Shown here piece after piece: positions 17,682 through 25,025 of a stretch of DNA of 39,583 nt; the stretch's first letter is position 1; each line of letters opens with the position of its first letter. A program made the position numbers and the translations under genes. The notes beneath the pieces are model-generated. The model was not told where the DNA came from, did not search any database, and saw nothing but the letters and a program-made list of their open reading frames with translations. The DNA is from Bifidobacterium breve. Its GTDB lineage: Bacteria > Actinomycetota > Actinomycetes > Nanopelagicales > Nanopelagicaceae. The stretch is taken from the NCBI GenBank assembly GCA_945883675.1, contig CAMCYA010000007.1, positions 1 through 39,583 on the forward strand, in the 5' to 3' direction.

Positions 17682-18830
17682 ATGGTGAGCGATAACAATA
17701 AGGTCCTATTTATCACCAATGATTTTGGCCCGAGGGCTGGGGGCATTGAAACCTTTATCATCGGACTTATCCAACGAAGAGCATTTGCAAGCACGATTGT
17801 TTACACATCGGCCCAGGAAAACTCCCAGGAATATGATGCGAACTGGGAAAGAAAGTTCGGCGTAAAAGTTGTTAGAGGTTCATCGAAAATCTTATTGCCA
17901 ACCCCACAGGTAGCCCGCAGAGTTTCGAATTTAGTGAAATCTGAAAACATTAAAACTGTGGCCTTTGGTGCAGCTGCTCCGCTAGGACTACTAGCTCATT
18001 CAATCAAACGTGCTGGTGTACTCCGAATAATTGCTCTAACTCATGGGCATGAAGTTTGGTGGGCAAGGGTATTTCCTTTCAATTTACTTATAGGCAGAAT
18101 TGGCAAGAGAGTGGATTCACTAACTTATTTAGGTGAGTACACCCATCAAATGATCTCTCGCGCATTGGATCAAAAAGCAAAATTGGCCATGGTAAAAATT
18201 GCTCCAGGTATCGATACAGAGCATTTTTCTCCACGAAACTCCAAAGAGCTGCGCGAATCACTTAATCTTGCAGAAAAGAAAGTTATTGTCTGTGTTGCCC
18301 GGTTAGTTCATCGCAAGGGTCAAGATCGCTTAATTGAGGTGATGCCAGAAATCTTGAGCTCCGTTCCGAACGCTCACCTTCTTATCGTTGGTGAAGGTCC
18401 TTATCGTGAACATTTAGTAAAAAGAGTGAATCAGTTGAAGATTAAAGATGATGTAACTTTTGTTGGACGCATTGGTTATGAACAACTTCCAGAGTACATA
18501 TGCGTTGGAGATCTTTTTGCAATGCCATCTCGATCACGCTTTTGGGGTTTAGAGGTTGAAGGCTTAGGAATTTCTTATTTGGAAGCAAGTGCTTGCGGGC
18601 TTCCAGTAATTGCAGGTGCATCGGGAGGTGCTCCAGATGCAGTTGATCCAGGCAAAAGCGGTGTAGTTGTAAACGGCGTTGATGATGTCGCAATAGCAAA
18701 AGCTGTCATTAGTTTCTTGAACGATCCTGAGACCTCCAAAACTATGGGTGGATATGGTCGTAAATGGGTCGTTGAAAAATGGAGATGGGAGATCTGGTCA
18801 GAGGCCTTTGAGCAATTACTTAAGAAGTAA
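17682..18830 (+). CDS. pimB: GT4 mannosyltransferase, PimB-type
   Basis: A GDP-mannose-dependent phosphatidylinositol mannosyltransferase, by similarity to actinobacterial PimB' (Rv2188c type), acting at the inner face of the membrane. The 382-residue GT-B protein has the N-terminal glycine loop FGPRAGGIETF, THGHEVWWARV in the acceptor half, and the donor-site segments VARLVHRKGQDRLIEV and EVEGLGISYLEASACGLPV, with GASGGAPDAV near the end. Context agrees: fadD15-like, SRPBCC and acyltransferase genes follow, as in mycobacteria, and ino1 lies nearby. Its 3' end overlaps the convergent response-regulator gene by 15 bases. Confidence 0.88.
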   Translation: MVSDNNKVLFITNDFGPRAGGIETFIIGLIQRRAFASTIVYTSAQENSQEYDANWERKFGVKVVRGSSKILLPTPQVARRVSNLVKSENIKTVAFGAAAPLGLLAHSIKRAGVLRIIALTHGHEVWWARVFPFNLLIGRIGKRVDSLTYLGEYTHQMISRALDQKAKLAMVKIAPGIDTEHFSPRNSKELRESLNLAEKKVIVCVARLVHRKGQDRLIEVMPEILSSVPNAHLLIVGEGPYREHLVKRVNQLKIKDDVTFVGRIGYEQLPEYICVGDLFAMPSRSRFWGLEVEGLGISYLEASACGLPVIAGASGGAPDAVDPGKSGVVVNGVDDVAIAKAVISFLNDPETSKTMGGYGRKWVVEKWRWEIWSEAFEQLLKK

Positions 18831-19424
18831 TCTATTTTCGCGGGCAAAATTGATTGCACTGATTCGATTATCAACATTTAGTTTTCTAAAAATTGAAGTT
18901 ATATGAGATTTGATGGTCGATTGACTAAGAAAAAGTTGCTGAGCAATCTCTTGATTACTTAAACCAAGAGAGATTTTCATCAGCACATCAATTTCTCTGG
19001 CCGTTAGCATTGGATCAGAAGATGTGGCAAGTGCAGGTAACCCTTTTGCAGAAAAGCCGTGGGGTGAAGAGATGCAGTGCTTAATTGCCGAGACTATTTC
19101 AGAAACTGGGGCAGTTTTTACTACAAAGCTGTTCGCCCCTGATTTCATTGCAGCGACTATAAATTCGGGACCAGAATTAAGGGTGAGTATTACTATCCCT
19201 ATCTCTTTAGAAATTGATCGAATCCACTGGATAATTTCAAATCCAGATCCATCCGGCAGATTAAGGTCAACTACAACAACATCCGGATTCGTGTGTGCTA
19301 TTTGCGCTATTGCCTCGGCTACTGTTGCAGCAGAGCCGACTACTTCTAAATTAGCGTCTGTGAATGCACTGAATAAACCTTCACGAACAACCGCATGATC
19401 ATCGACTATTAGTACTCGTATCAT
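18816..19424 (-). CDS. NarL/FixJ-family response regulator
   Basis: A 202-residue two-component output protein. The receiver domain (1-115) has Asp8/Asp9, phospho-acceptor Asp53 in VVVDLNLPDGSG, Thr81 and Lys103. The C-terminal LuxR-type HTH (about 138-200) has LTAREIDVLMKISLGLSNQE and SQSTIKSHITSIFRKLNV. All phosphorylation residues are intact. It overlaps the upstream kinase gene by 26 bases and forms the end of a fadD-kinase-regulator operon. Target genes are unknown. Confidence 0.92.
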   Translation of the reverse strand: MIRVLIVDDHAVVREGLFSAFTDANLEVVGSAATVAEAIAQIAHTNPDVVVVDLNLPDGSGFEIIQWIRSISKEIGIVILTLNSGPEFIVAAMKSGANSFVVKTAPVSEIVSAIKHCISSPHGFSAKGLPALATSSDPMLTAREIDVLMKISLGLSNQEIAQQLFLSQSTIKSHITSIFRKLNVDNRISAINFARENRLLLK

Positions 19425-19893
19425 TTTTGTCCAATGGGATGTGTATCGCTATCTTCGTCCCATTCTGATCCGATTCAATAAGGGTTTCCCCACGCAAGAG
19501 ATGGACTCTCTCTTTTATGCCTAAGAGACCAAATGAACCTTCTATTTCTTTTGCGCCACCAATACCATTATCTGCAATAGTAATTGATAGGGAAGTCGCT
19601 TTAGAATGTTGAATTACGTTACGTAGGACTTCATTGAATATCTGAGTTAATTGATAGGAGAAATCAGGTGTTGATAGACCTTGATTAGGGGAAAGGTTTC
19701 TCAGCCGATGAATTTCAACCCGAACTTTCTCTATTTCTTCTGAGATTGCAAATCTAATCACTCTGAGTTCTTTTCGGGTTTCCGTGTCCTTACTGTGAGA
19801 AATTGCGTTATCAACGGAAAAGCCCAGGCCAACTAAGTCCTGGGCTATTCCGTCATGTAACTCTTGTGCAAGAGTTACAATTTCATTTTTCAC
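19399..19893 (-). CDS. miniature sensor-less NarX/DegS-type histidine kinase
   Basis: At 164 residues this kinase has no sensor, membrane or HAMP region. It starts almost at the phospho-acceptor helix: His13 in LAQELHDGIAQDLVGLG (HisKA_3), then an ATPase domain with NEVLRNVIQHSKA (N box, Asn92), DNGIGG (Asp108), FGLLGIKERV and NGTKIAIHIPL. Only about 16 residues separate the N-box Asn from the DNG Asp, where related kinases have about 28, so one strand appears missing. Its ATG overlaps the fadD stop (ATGA) and its 3' end overlaps the regulator. It is probably a real, compacted kinase; reduced or lost ATPase activity is possible. Confidence 0.82.
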   Translation of the reverse strand: MKNEIVTLAQELHDGIAQDLVGLGFSVDNAISHSKDTETRKELRVIRFAISEEIEKVRVEIHRLRNLSPNQGLSTPDFSYQLTQIFNEVLRNVIQHSKATSLSITIADNGIGGAKEIEGSFGLLGIKERVHLLRGETLIESDQNGTKIAIHIPLDKNDTSTNSR

Positions 19894-21680
19894 GTAGCAA
19901 ATAATGCTTCTATCTCTTTAGCAAACTCCTTAGCAACGACATGTCGCTTCACGGATAGTTTTGCAGTCAAATGACCACCAGCTATGGTGAAGTCGGTTGA
20001 CAAGATTGTGAACTTTCTAATTGATTCAGCTCGGCTAACAGCCTTATTAGCTTCATCGACTGCAGTTTGGATCGCTGAAACAAGATCTGGATCATTAACC
20101 AAATCAGCGATTGTTGCACCGTCCTTCTTGTTATTTGCAATCCAGCTCTTAATTGCATCTGGATCAATTGTTACCAACGCTGCGATAAATGGTTGATTAT
20201 CACCAACGACTAAGCACTGGCTGACAAGTGGATGAGCACGTAGTCGGTCTTCTAGAACTGCAGGGGCGACATTCTTTCCACCGGCTGTAACGATGATCTC
20301 TTTCTTGCGCCCAACGATGTATAGGAATCCTTCATCATCTAGTTTTCCTAGATCACCGGTCTGGAACCAACGCTCGGCATTAAACACTTCTGCATTAGCT
20401 GCATCATTTTGCCAATAACCGTCCATAACAATTGGACCACGAATTAGAACCTCACCGTCTTCTGCAATCTTTATTGAAGTACCGGGAATAGGTCGTCCCA
20501 CAGAACCAACACGGTGTGCGCCATATAGATTCAAGGTCGCTCCTGCTGTTGTCTCAGTTAATCCATACCCTTCCAGAATTGTTACGCCGATACCGCGGTA
20601 GAAGTGTCCTAACCGTGTACCAAGCGGAGCTCCACCGGATATCGCAGCTTCAACCTTTCCACCCATGCCATGTCTGATCTTGCTGTAAACCAGCTTGTCA
20701 AAGAGGCCATGCTTTAATTTTAGAATTGGAGAGACAGATTTTTTATCAAGGGCCTCTGAATAAGCAATCGCAACTGCGGCTGCTTTTCTAAAGATATTTC
20801 CTTTTCCTGCTGCCTCTGCTTTTGCTTCGGCGCCGTTATAAATCTTTTCAAAGATACGAGGAACAGCAAGTACGAAGGTTGGCTTAAATGATGCAAGGTC
20901 CATAGGCAATCTACCGACAGGATCACTGCAGTGAGCCAAGTGCAGACCTGCAGTAATTGATCCAATCTGAACCATACGTCCAAAGACGTGAGCTACTGGA
21001 AGAAATAGAAGTGTGGAGCCTCCAGGCTTTAGGAAGAGCTCGCTTGCACCTTGCACAACGTTTCCACACTCCGAGTGAAAATTTCCATGTGTTAACTGGA
21101 CGCCTTTTGGCTTGCCAGTGGTTCCAGATGTGTAGATTAAGGTTGCAATAGTCTTTGGAACAAGTGCGTTACGGCGACGATCGACTTCCTCATCGCTAAT
21201 GTTTTTTCCAGCCTCTCTTAAGACTGCAAGAACATCATCAGTCATCGCCCAAACATTCTTTGTATGTGAAGGCAATACTGTCTGTACTAATTCACGCAAA
21301 GCTGGCGTTTCTACAATGATGGCAACTGAGTGAGAGTCATTGAGAATCCAATCGATCTGTTCGGCAGAAGAGGTATCAAAAATTGGAACGACTACACCGC
21401 CTGCAAACCATGTTGCAAAATCTAAAATCGTCCACTCATATCGAGTACGAGCCATAATCGCCACGCGATCACCAATCTGAATACCACTAGCGATTAATCC
21501 CTTAGCGGTCGCTCGAATCTCTTCTTCAACCTCTTTTGCAGTAACGGGTTGCCATCCCTCACCAAGTGGTCGGGACATTGTTATACGCTCTGGCTCAAAC
21601 CATGCGCGTTCAGTGATTAGATTTGTGAGATTTCCTGCAGCAGAGGCAGGAACAAGTGCCGGGACAGAGATTTCATTCAT
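19890..21680 (-). CDS. long-chain acyl-CoA ligase, FadD15-type
   Basis: An adenylate-forming enzyme that activates fatty acids to acyl-AMP and then acyl-CoA. The 596-residue protein has the P-loop TLIYTSGTTGKPKGVQLTHG, the VAHVFGRMVQ and GYGLTETTAG motifs, the hinge TGDLGKLDDEGFLYIVGRKK and a C-terminal LTAKLSVKRHVV with the adenylation lysine. It matches the Rv2187 (FadD15) type by context beside pimB and the SRPBCC gene. TAGCGT ends 6 bases before the ATG, so it is probably leaderless. It heads an operon with the mini two-component system, and it is divergent from the SRPBCC gene across 56 bases. Confidence 0.93.
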   Translation of the reverse strand: MNEISVPALVPASAAGNLTNLITERAWFEPERITMSRPLGEGWQPVTAKEVEEEIRATAKGLIASGIQIGDRVAIMARTRYEWTILDFATWFAGGVVVPIFDTSSAEQIDWILNDSHSVAIIVETPALRELVQTVLPSHTKNVWAMTDDVLAVLREAGKNISDEEVDRRRNALVPKTIATLIYTSGTTGKPKGVQLTHGNFHSECGNVVQGASELFLKPGGSTLLFLPVAHVFGRMVQIGSITAGLHLAHCSDPVGRLPMDLASFKPTFVLAVPRIFEKIYNGAEAKAEAAGKGNIFRKAAAVAIAYSEALDKKSVSPILKLKHGLFDKLVYSKIRHGMGGKVEAAISGGAPLGTRLGHFYRGIGVTILEGYGLTETTAGATLNLYGAHRVGSVGRPIPGTSIKIAEDGEVLIRGPIVMDGYWQNDAANAEVFNAERWFQTGDLGKLDDEGFLYIVGRKKEIIVTAGGKNVAPAVLEDRLRAHPLVSQCLVVGDNQPFIAALVTIDPDAIKSWIANNKKDGATIADLVNDPDLVSAIQTAVDEANKAVSRAESIRKFTILSTDFTIAGGHLTAKLSVKRHVVAKEFAKEIEALFAT

Positions 21681-21686
21681 GGGATA

Positions 21687-21692
21687 ACGCTA
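21687..21692 (-). promoter_or_regulatory. leaderless -10 of fadD operon
   Basis: TAGCGT on the minus strand, exactly 6 bases before ATG 21680. Confidence 0.55.
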
Positions 21693-21724
21693 GCGTGACA
21701 GATGAGAAAAGGGGAAGAGGCTAG

Positions 21725-21730
21725 TAGCCT
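21725..21730 (+). promoter_or_regulatory. leaderless -10 of SRPBCC-glk operon
   Basis: TAGCCT followed by exactly 6 bases and ATG 21737. Confidence 0.6.
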
Positions 21731-21736
21731 TCTCCC

Positions 21737-22174
21737 ATGAGCGAATTCAGTAAATCCACAGTAATTATCGAAGCATCACTGCCAGATGTTCAAAGGACCC
21801 TCACCGAGCTAGATAGGTATCCGGATTGGTCTACACAGATAAAGACTGCAGAAAGCCTTTCAACAGATGATCAAGGTCGCATCACAAAAATTAAGATGAG
21901 TATCGATGCAGGAATGATGAAAGATCGCGTCGTTTTGGATTACGACTGGAGCCAAGCGCCAGAAAAAATAATCTTTTCATTAGATGAGGCAGCCCTACTG
22001 ACCAGTATGGATGGCGCCTATACATTCAAGAGCATTGATTCTGATACTACAGAAGTTACTTATGAGTTGGGCGTCTCGCTTTCTATGTCTATTCCAGAGA
22101 TGATGCGAAAGAAAGCTGAGAAGGCGACAATCGATGCCGCACTAGCTCAACTTAAAACACATCTAGAGAGTTAA
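21737..22174 (+). CDS. SRPBCC (START-like cyclase/dehydrase) family protein
   Basis: This 145-residue soluble protein has the START-like helix-grip pattern: an opening strand STVIIEASLPDVQRTLTELD, RYPDWSTQI, a run of paired strands, and a long C-terminal amphipathic helix (about 115-143). It matches the position of Rv2185c-like proteins near fadD15 and pimB. The fold binds hydrophobic ligands such as lipids, so a lipid carrier or binding role fits the neighbourhood, but no catalytic residues can be named. The glucokinase gene starts 4 bases after the stop. Confidence 0.85.
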   Translation: MSEFSKSTVIIEASLPDVQRTLTELDRYPDWSTQIKTAESLSTDDQGRITKIKMSIDAGMMKDRVVLDYDWSQAPEKIIFSLDEAALLTSMDGAYTFKSIDSDTTEVTYELGVSLSMSIPEMMRKKAEKATIDAALAQLKTHLES

Positions 22175-22178
22175 ATTC

Positions 22179-23123
22179 GTGGGCTTATCGATTGGCATCG
22201 ATGTCGGTGGAACGAAAGTTCTCGGTGGTGTTGTCGATGAAAATGGATCGGTGCTAGCACGTGCCAGGAAAGATACACCGCGTCAGGGTGGGAGAGCATT
22301 AACTCAAACAATTGCTGAAACAGTAAAAGAGTTAATGGCTAAACATAAAGTTATTAGCGTGGGAGTTGGTGCAGCTGGAATTGTATCCTCCGATAGAAAA
22401 ACAATGTTGGCAACACCTAACATTGCGGACTGGAACGATGTTGACCTCGATTCCGAATTGAAATCATTGATCGGTTTACCTGTTGTTATTGAAAACGATG
22501 CAAACGCTGCAGCATGGGGAGAGGCAAAGTTTGGTGCCGGTCGCAAGCAAAATCACATAATGATGTTGACCGTTGGTACAGGAATCGGTGGCGGAATCGT
22601 TGTCGATGGACAGATCTATCGAGGCGCTTTTGGTTCTGCTGCTGAATTTGGCCATATGCGAGTAGTACCTGAAGGCCATATCTGTGGATGTGGTGCACGT
22701 GGATGTTTCGAACAGTACGCATCTGGCAATGCTTTGCTTAGACATACTCGTGAAGCAGTTAATGCAAGCCCTGAAGCGGCAAGAAATCTTTTGTCACGAG
22801 GCGATGGAACTGTTGCCGGTTTAACCGGGTCGATCATTACTCAAGCCGCACAAGAGGGCGATCCGGTAGCACTTGCAGCCTTTAATACAACTGGTCAATG
22901 GCTCGGAGCCGGGATAGCTTCTCTTGCAGTTTTATTGGATCCAGCATGTGTTGTTATTGGTGGAGGAGTTATCGATGCTGGAGAGATTTTACTAGCACCA
23001 ACGCGTAAATCACTTGAACAAGCAATGCCCTATTCTGGTAAGCACCCTTATCCTTTATTGATTGCTGCAGAGCTAGGTAACGATGCGGGGTTAGTGGGAG
23101 TTGCAGATTTAGCCAGAGGATAG
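22179..23123 (+). CDS. ROK-family glucokinase
   Basis: A sugar kinase of the ROK family, most likely ATP-dependent glucokinase. The 314-residue protein has the phosphate loop IGIDVGGTKVLGGVVDENG, the sugar/catalytic segment VIENDANAAAWGEAKFGAG, GTGIGGGIVVDGQIYRGAFG, and the ROK zinc site GHICGCGARGCFEQYASG. The start is GTG 22179, 4 bases after the SRPBCC stop, so it is in the same operon. Its stop directly abuts the stop of the opposing small gene. A different hexose substrate cannot be excluded. Confidence 0.9.
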   Translation: MGLSIGIDVGGTKVLGGVVDENGSVLARARKDTPRQGGRALTQTIAETVKELMAKHKVISVGVGAAGIVSSDRKTMLATPNIADWNDVDLDSELKSLIGLPVVIENDANAAAWGEAKFGAGRKQNHIMMLTVGTGIGGGIVVDGQIYRGAFGSAAEFGHMRVVPEGHICGCGARGCFEQYASGNALLRHTREAVNASPEAARNLLSRGDGTVAGLTGSIITQAAQEGDPVALAAFNTTGQWLGAGIASLAVLLDPACVVIGGGVIDAGEILLAPTRKSLEQAMPYSGKHPYPLLIAAELGNDAGLVGVADLARG

Positions 23124-23408
23124 TTACAAGTTAACGCCATCATCGTCGCGATAAGGGCGATTAAACCAACGCTTGATTGCAATTTTTGCAGAACGAAAAA
23201 AATCAATTGGATGTGCACGTGGGGGATTAGGTGGGGCAAAACCTTCACCTAAGTTCTGAGCCTCTATTTTTTCTATCTGCTCTAGGTCATCAAGATAAGT
23301 ATTAGGAGTGGACTCATCTAAAGATAGGCCCGAAACTATTGAGTCAAACTCAGAGCGGATCAGATCCTCTTCATCGAACTCATCAGGGCTTTTTCCATGC
23401 TCGTTCAC
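23124..23408 (-). CDS. small acidic hypothetical protein
   Basis: I do not recognise a named family. The 94 residues comprise an acidic first half (SPDEFDEEDLIRSEFDSIV), a proline segment GFAPPNPPRAHP, then a short basic amphipathic stretch SAKIAIKRWFNRPYRDDD. The order 'FxxIV...L...FxPPxPP' resembles short actinobacterial proteins of unknown function. The start is GTG 23408, the only start codon downstream of the in-frame stop. GGAGG lies directly against it, too close for normal use. The gene fills the exact space between glucokinase and plsC, which supports it being real. Confidence 0.6.
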   Translation of the reverse strand: MNEHGKSPDEFDEEDLIRSEFDSIVSGLSLDESTPNTYLDDLEQIEKIEAQNLGEGFAPPNPPRAHPIDFFRSAKIAIKRWFNRPYRDDDGVNL

Positions 23409-23440
23409 CCTCCGATGGTGTCATAACCGTCAATAGACTG

Positions 23441-23446
23441 TAAATT
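23441..23446 (+). promoter_or_regulatory. leaderless -10 of plsC-like gene
   Basis: TAAATT followed by exactly 6 bases and GTG 23453. The GGAG in the spacer is only 2 bases from the GTG, so it is unlikely to act as a ribosome-binding site. Confidence 0.5.
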
Positions 23447-23452
23447 GGAGCA

Positions 23453-24145
23453 GTGCTGAACAATTTGCCATACGGAGCTTTACGAGCATTTTTGACCCCC
23501 TTTCTTATGCTCGCCTTTCGGCCAAAGGTGCGAGGCCTTCGTAATGTTCCAGTTAAAGGGCCGCTCATAATCGCTTCCAATCACCTTTCATTTAGTGATT
23601 CGATTTTCATGCCGATGGTCGTTCCCCGCAAAGTAACTTTTCTAGCTAAAAGTGAGTACTTCACTTCACCAGGTCCAAAAGGTTTACTAAAGAAATTAAC
23701 TTTCATTGCCTTAGGTCAAGTACCTGTAGATCGCTCTGGCGGTCGCCGAAGTGAAGCCGCCCTGATAACTGGACTTAAGGTTTTATCAGATGGCGCATGC
23801 CTTGGTATCTATCCAGAGGGAACTAGATCTCCTGATGGCCGGCTATATAAAGCACGTACCGGAATTGCACGCCTTGCTATTGAATCAGGTGCACCTGTAA
23901 TTCCAGTTGCAATGTTTGATACCGACAAGATTCAACCAACTGGGCAAGTTATTCCGAATGTTAAAAGAGTTGGTATGAGCTTTGGAGAGCCAATGTATTT
24001 TGAAGGTGATCCAACGGATTTAGAACATCTGCGAGATGTTGCCGATAAAATCATGGTGGCGATTGGGCAGTTATCTGGGCAAGAATATGTTGATACTTAT
24101 GCGCCTAAAAAAGTAAGGCTTGGGAAGGTAGAAGAAGAGGAGTAA
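23453..24145 (+). CDS. 1-acyl-sn-glycerol-3-phosphate acyltransferase (PlsC family)
   Basis: A membrane-associated acyltransferase of phospholipid synthesis or PIM acylation. The 230-residue protein has the catalytic NHLSFSD (HxxxxD), the glycerolphosphate-binding PVDRSGGRRSE region, YPEGTRSPDG and a VIPVAMF block after it. An N-terminal hydrophobic stretch (about residues 8-22) probably anchors it. The genomic position beside glucokinase and the pimB cluster matches Rv2182c-type proteins. A second, divergent paralogue lies at 35441-36139. Confidence 0.92.
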   Translation: MLNNLPYGALRAFLTPFLMLAFRPKVRGLRNVPVKGPLIIASNHLSFSDSIFMPMVVPRKVTFLAKSEYFTSPGPKGLLKKLTFIALGQVPVDRSGGRRSEAALITGLKVLSDGACLGIYPEGTRSPDGRLYKARTGIARLAIESGAPVIPVAMFDTDKIQPTGQVIPNVKRVGMSFGEPMYFEGDPTDLEHLRDVADKIMVAIGQLSGQEYVDTYAPKKVRLGKVEEEE

Positions 24146-24152
24146 TCCTCTT
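24135..24152. terminator. hairpin at the plsC 3' end
   Basis: AAGAGGA and TCCTCTT form a perfect 7-base stem with a GTAA loop across the plsC stop codon. It lies between convergent genes that end 16 bases apart. There is no real T tract on either side, so termination activity is doubtful. Confidence 0.35.
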
Positions 24153-24161
24153 AAGTTGGGT

Positions 24162-24839
24162 TTAATTCAGTGCATTGCGGGCAACTAAATAGTTACACGT
24201 TCCACACTCGCCGCCAGCCTCTGGAAGATCGCCTTCAAGTACGGTTATGAACTCACCAATTACCTTCAGAAAATTCTCCTGATCTCGATCCACTGAGATG
24301 TACTTTTGAAATACTCCAAATCCATAATCCTCGACTGAGGTTCCAACGGCATGAGTTGGCTTCCAAACGAGCAAGCCCATGGAAGCTACCTTTTGGACTT
24401 TTCCAGCCGTTGGATTTTCAAGAGCATATGCATATGCCTCAAGTTGGGGCGAGTAGAACTGGCCTGTATCTCTTTGACTATCTGAGACTTTGCAGTCGAT
24501 TAATCCGATAGTGCCATCTTCGTTAGTTGAGACCAGATCGTATTTGCCCAGAATTCTCCAACGAGTTTCAACTCCATTAATTACGAGGGGCTTACTTTTG
24601 ACCCATTCGCCCCATTTAGTAACCGTGCCAGGGCGAAGTGAGGGATCAATCGTTGGCATATCTGCGCCTTGAAAATGCTCTTCTTGAAGTGCGGCCATGG
24701 TTCCGACTAATGGAAAGGCCCCGGGCATAATTACTTTGTACCAATACTTAATCCAAAGGCATCTCTTGCAGGTTGATAGGCCAAAAGTTAGGTCTGAAGG
24801 GGAGATGTTCTCGCGGGCAGGCTTTGCAGGTTTAATCAT
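24162..24839 (-). CDS. PD-(D/E)XK nuclease, RecB/Cas4-like, with four cysteines
   Basis: The 225-residue protein has the RecB-type nuclease signature: Asp101 (ILGKYDLV), Asp115-x-Lys117 (GLIDCKVSD) and Gln132...Tyr136 (YSPQLEAYAYAL). A cysteine pair before the nuclease core (Cys24, Cys27 in STCKRC) and another at the C terminus (Cys212, Cys215 in CGTCNY) could hold an Fe-S cluster or zinc, as in Cas4 and AddB. ATG 24839 is chosen because the longer GTG 24989 frame runs through a structured, GC-rich leader and adds non-family residues. Also, GACAAT ends 6 bases before the ATG. No cas, recB or addA gene is near. The biological role is unknown. Confidence 0.8.
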   Translation of the reverse strand: MIKPAKPARENISPSDLTFGLSTCKRCLWIKYWYKVIMPGAFPLVGTMAALQEEHFQGADMPTIDPSLRPGTVTKWGEWVKSKPLVINGVETRWRILGKYDLVSTNEDGTIGLIDCKVSDSQRDTGQFYSPQLEAYAYALENPTAGKVQKVASMGLLVWKPTHAVGTSVEDYGFGVFQKYISVDRDQENFLKVIGEFITVLEGDLPEAGGECGTCNYLVARNALN

Positions 24840-24930
24840 GGCCTTATTGTCTATGCAAGCACTGACACAGTCGCTAAGGCCGAGCCGATACCCCCTTCGG
24901 GCGCGCCCGGGTTGCCTTCCCAGGCTATAT
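24840..24930 (-). ncRNA. candidate structured leader RNA of the nuclease gene
   Basis: The 91 bases before ATG 24839 are unusually GC-rich for this window and self-complementary. On the minus strand, in order, there are GCCT-GGGA-AGGC (24914-24925), the perfect palindrome CGGGCGCGCCCG (24898-24909), and GGCCTTA paired with TAAGGCC (24875-24881 with 24840-24846), the latter arm touching the start codon. Inside that last loop ACTG-N3-CAGT forms another small stem. A TAATCT (24937-24942, minus strand) could be its promoter. It matches no RNA family I recognise, and could instead act on the plus strand or only as DNA. Confidence 0.35.
24846..24851 (-). promoter_or_regulatory. possible leaderless -10 of nuclease gene
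   Basis: GACAAT on the minus strand, exactly 6 bases before ATG 24839. It is an alternative to the upstream TAATCT, which would give a leader of about 90 bases. Confidence 0.35.
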
Positions 24931-24935
24931 CCGAT

Positions 24936-24941
24936 TAGATT
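24936..24941 (+). promoter_or_regulatory. candidate -10 of padR-ino1 operon
   Basis: TAGATT lies about 8 bases before the palindromic operator, which would then cover the transcription start. The complementary strand reads TAATCT one base over, so the same bases could serve a divergent promoter. Confidence 0.4.
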
Positions 24942-24949
24942 ACCTATCG

Positions 24950-24968
24950 ATGTATCGAGTCGATACAT
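24950..24968. promoter_or_regulatory. PadR-type palindromic operator
   Basis: ATGTATCGA-G-TCGATACAT is a perfect inverted repeat with 9-base arms and a 1-base centre. ATGT...ACAT ends are characteristic of PadR-family operators. It lies just downstream of the candidate padR -10 and 57 bases before the padR ATG, so autoregulation of padR-ino1 is likely. Confidence 0.65.
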
Positions 24969-25025
24969 ACAGCGGAGTAGTGAGATCACAAAACCGCAGA
25001 GCTCTTTTGGGGAAGGTAGGTCGAG

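Noticed and set aside
24840-24930. A tRNA, SRP RNA or tmRNA gene in the GC-rich block
   Set aside because: No T-loop GTTCRANNC, no SRP GGAAGGAAGC-like loop and no tmRNA ends were found on either strand.
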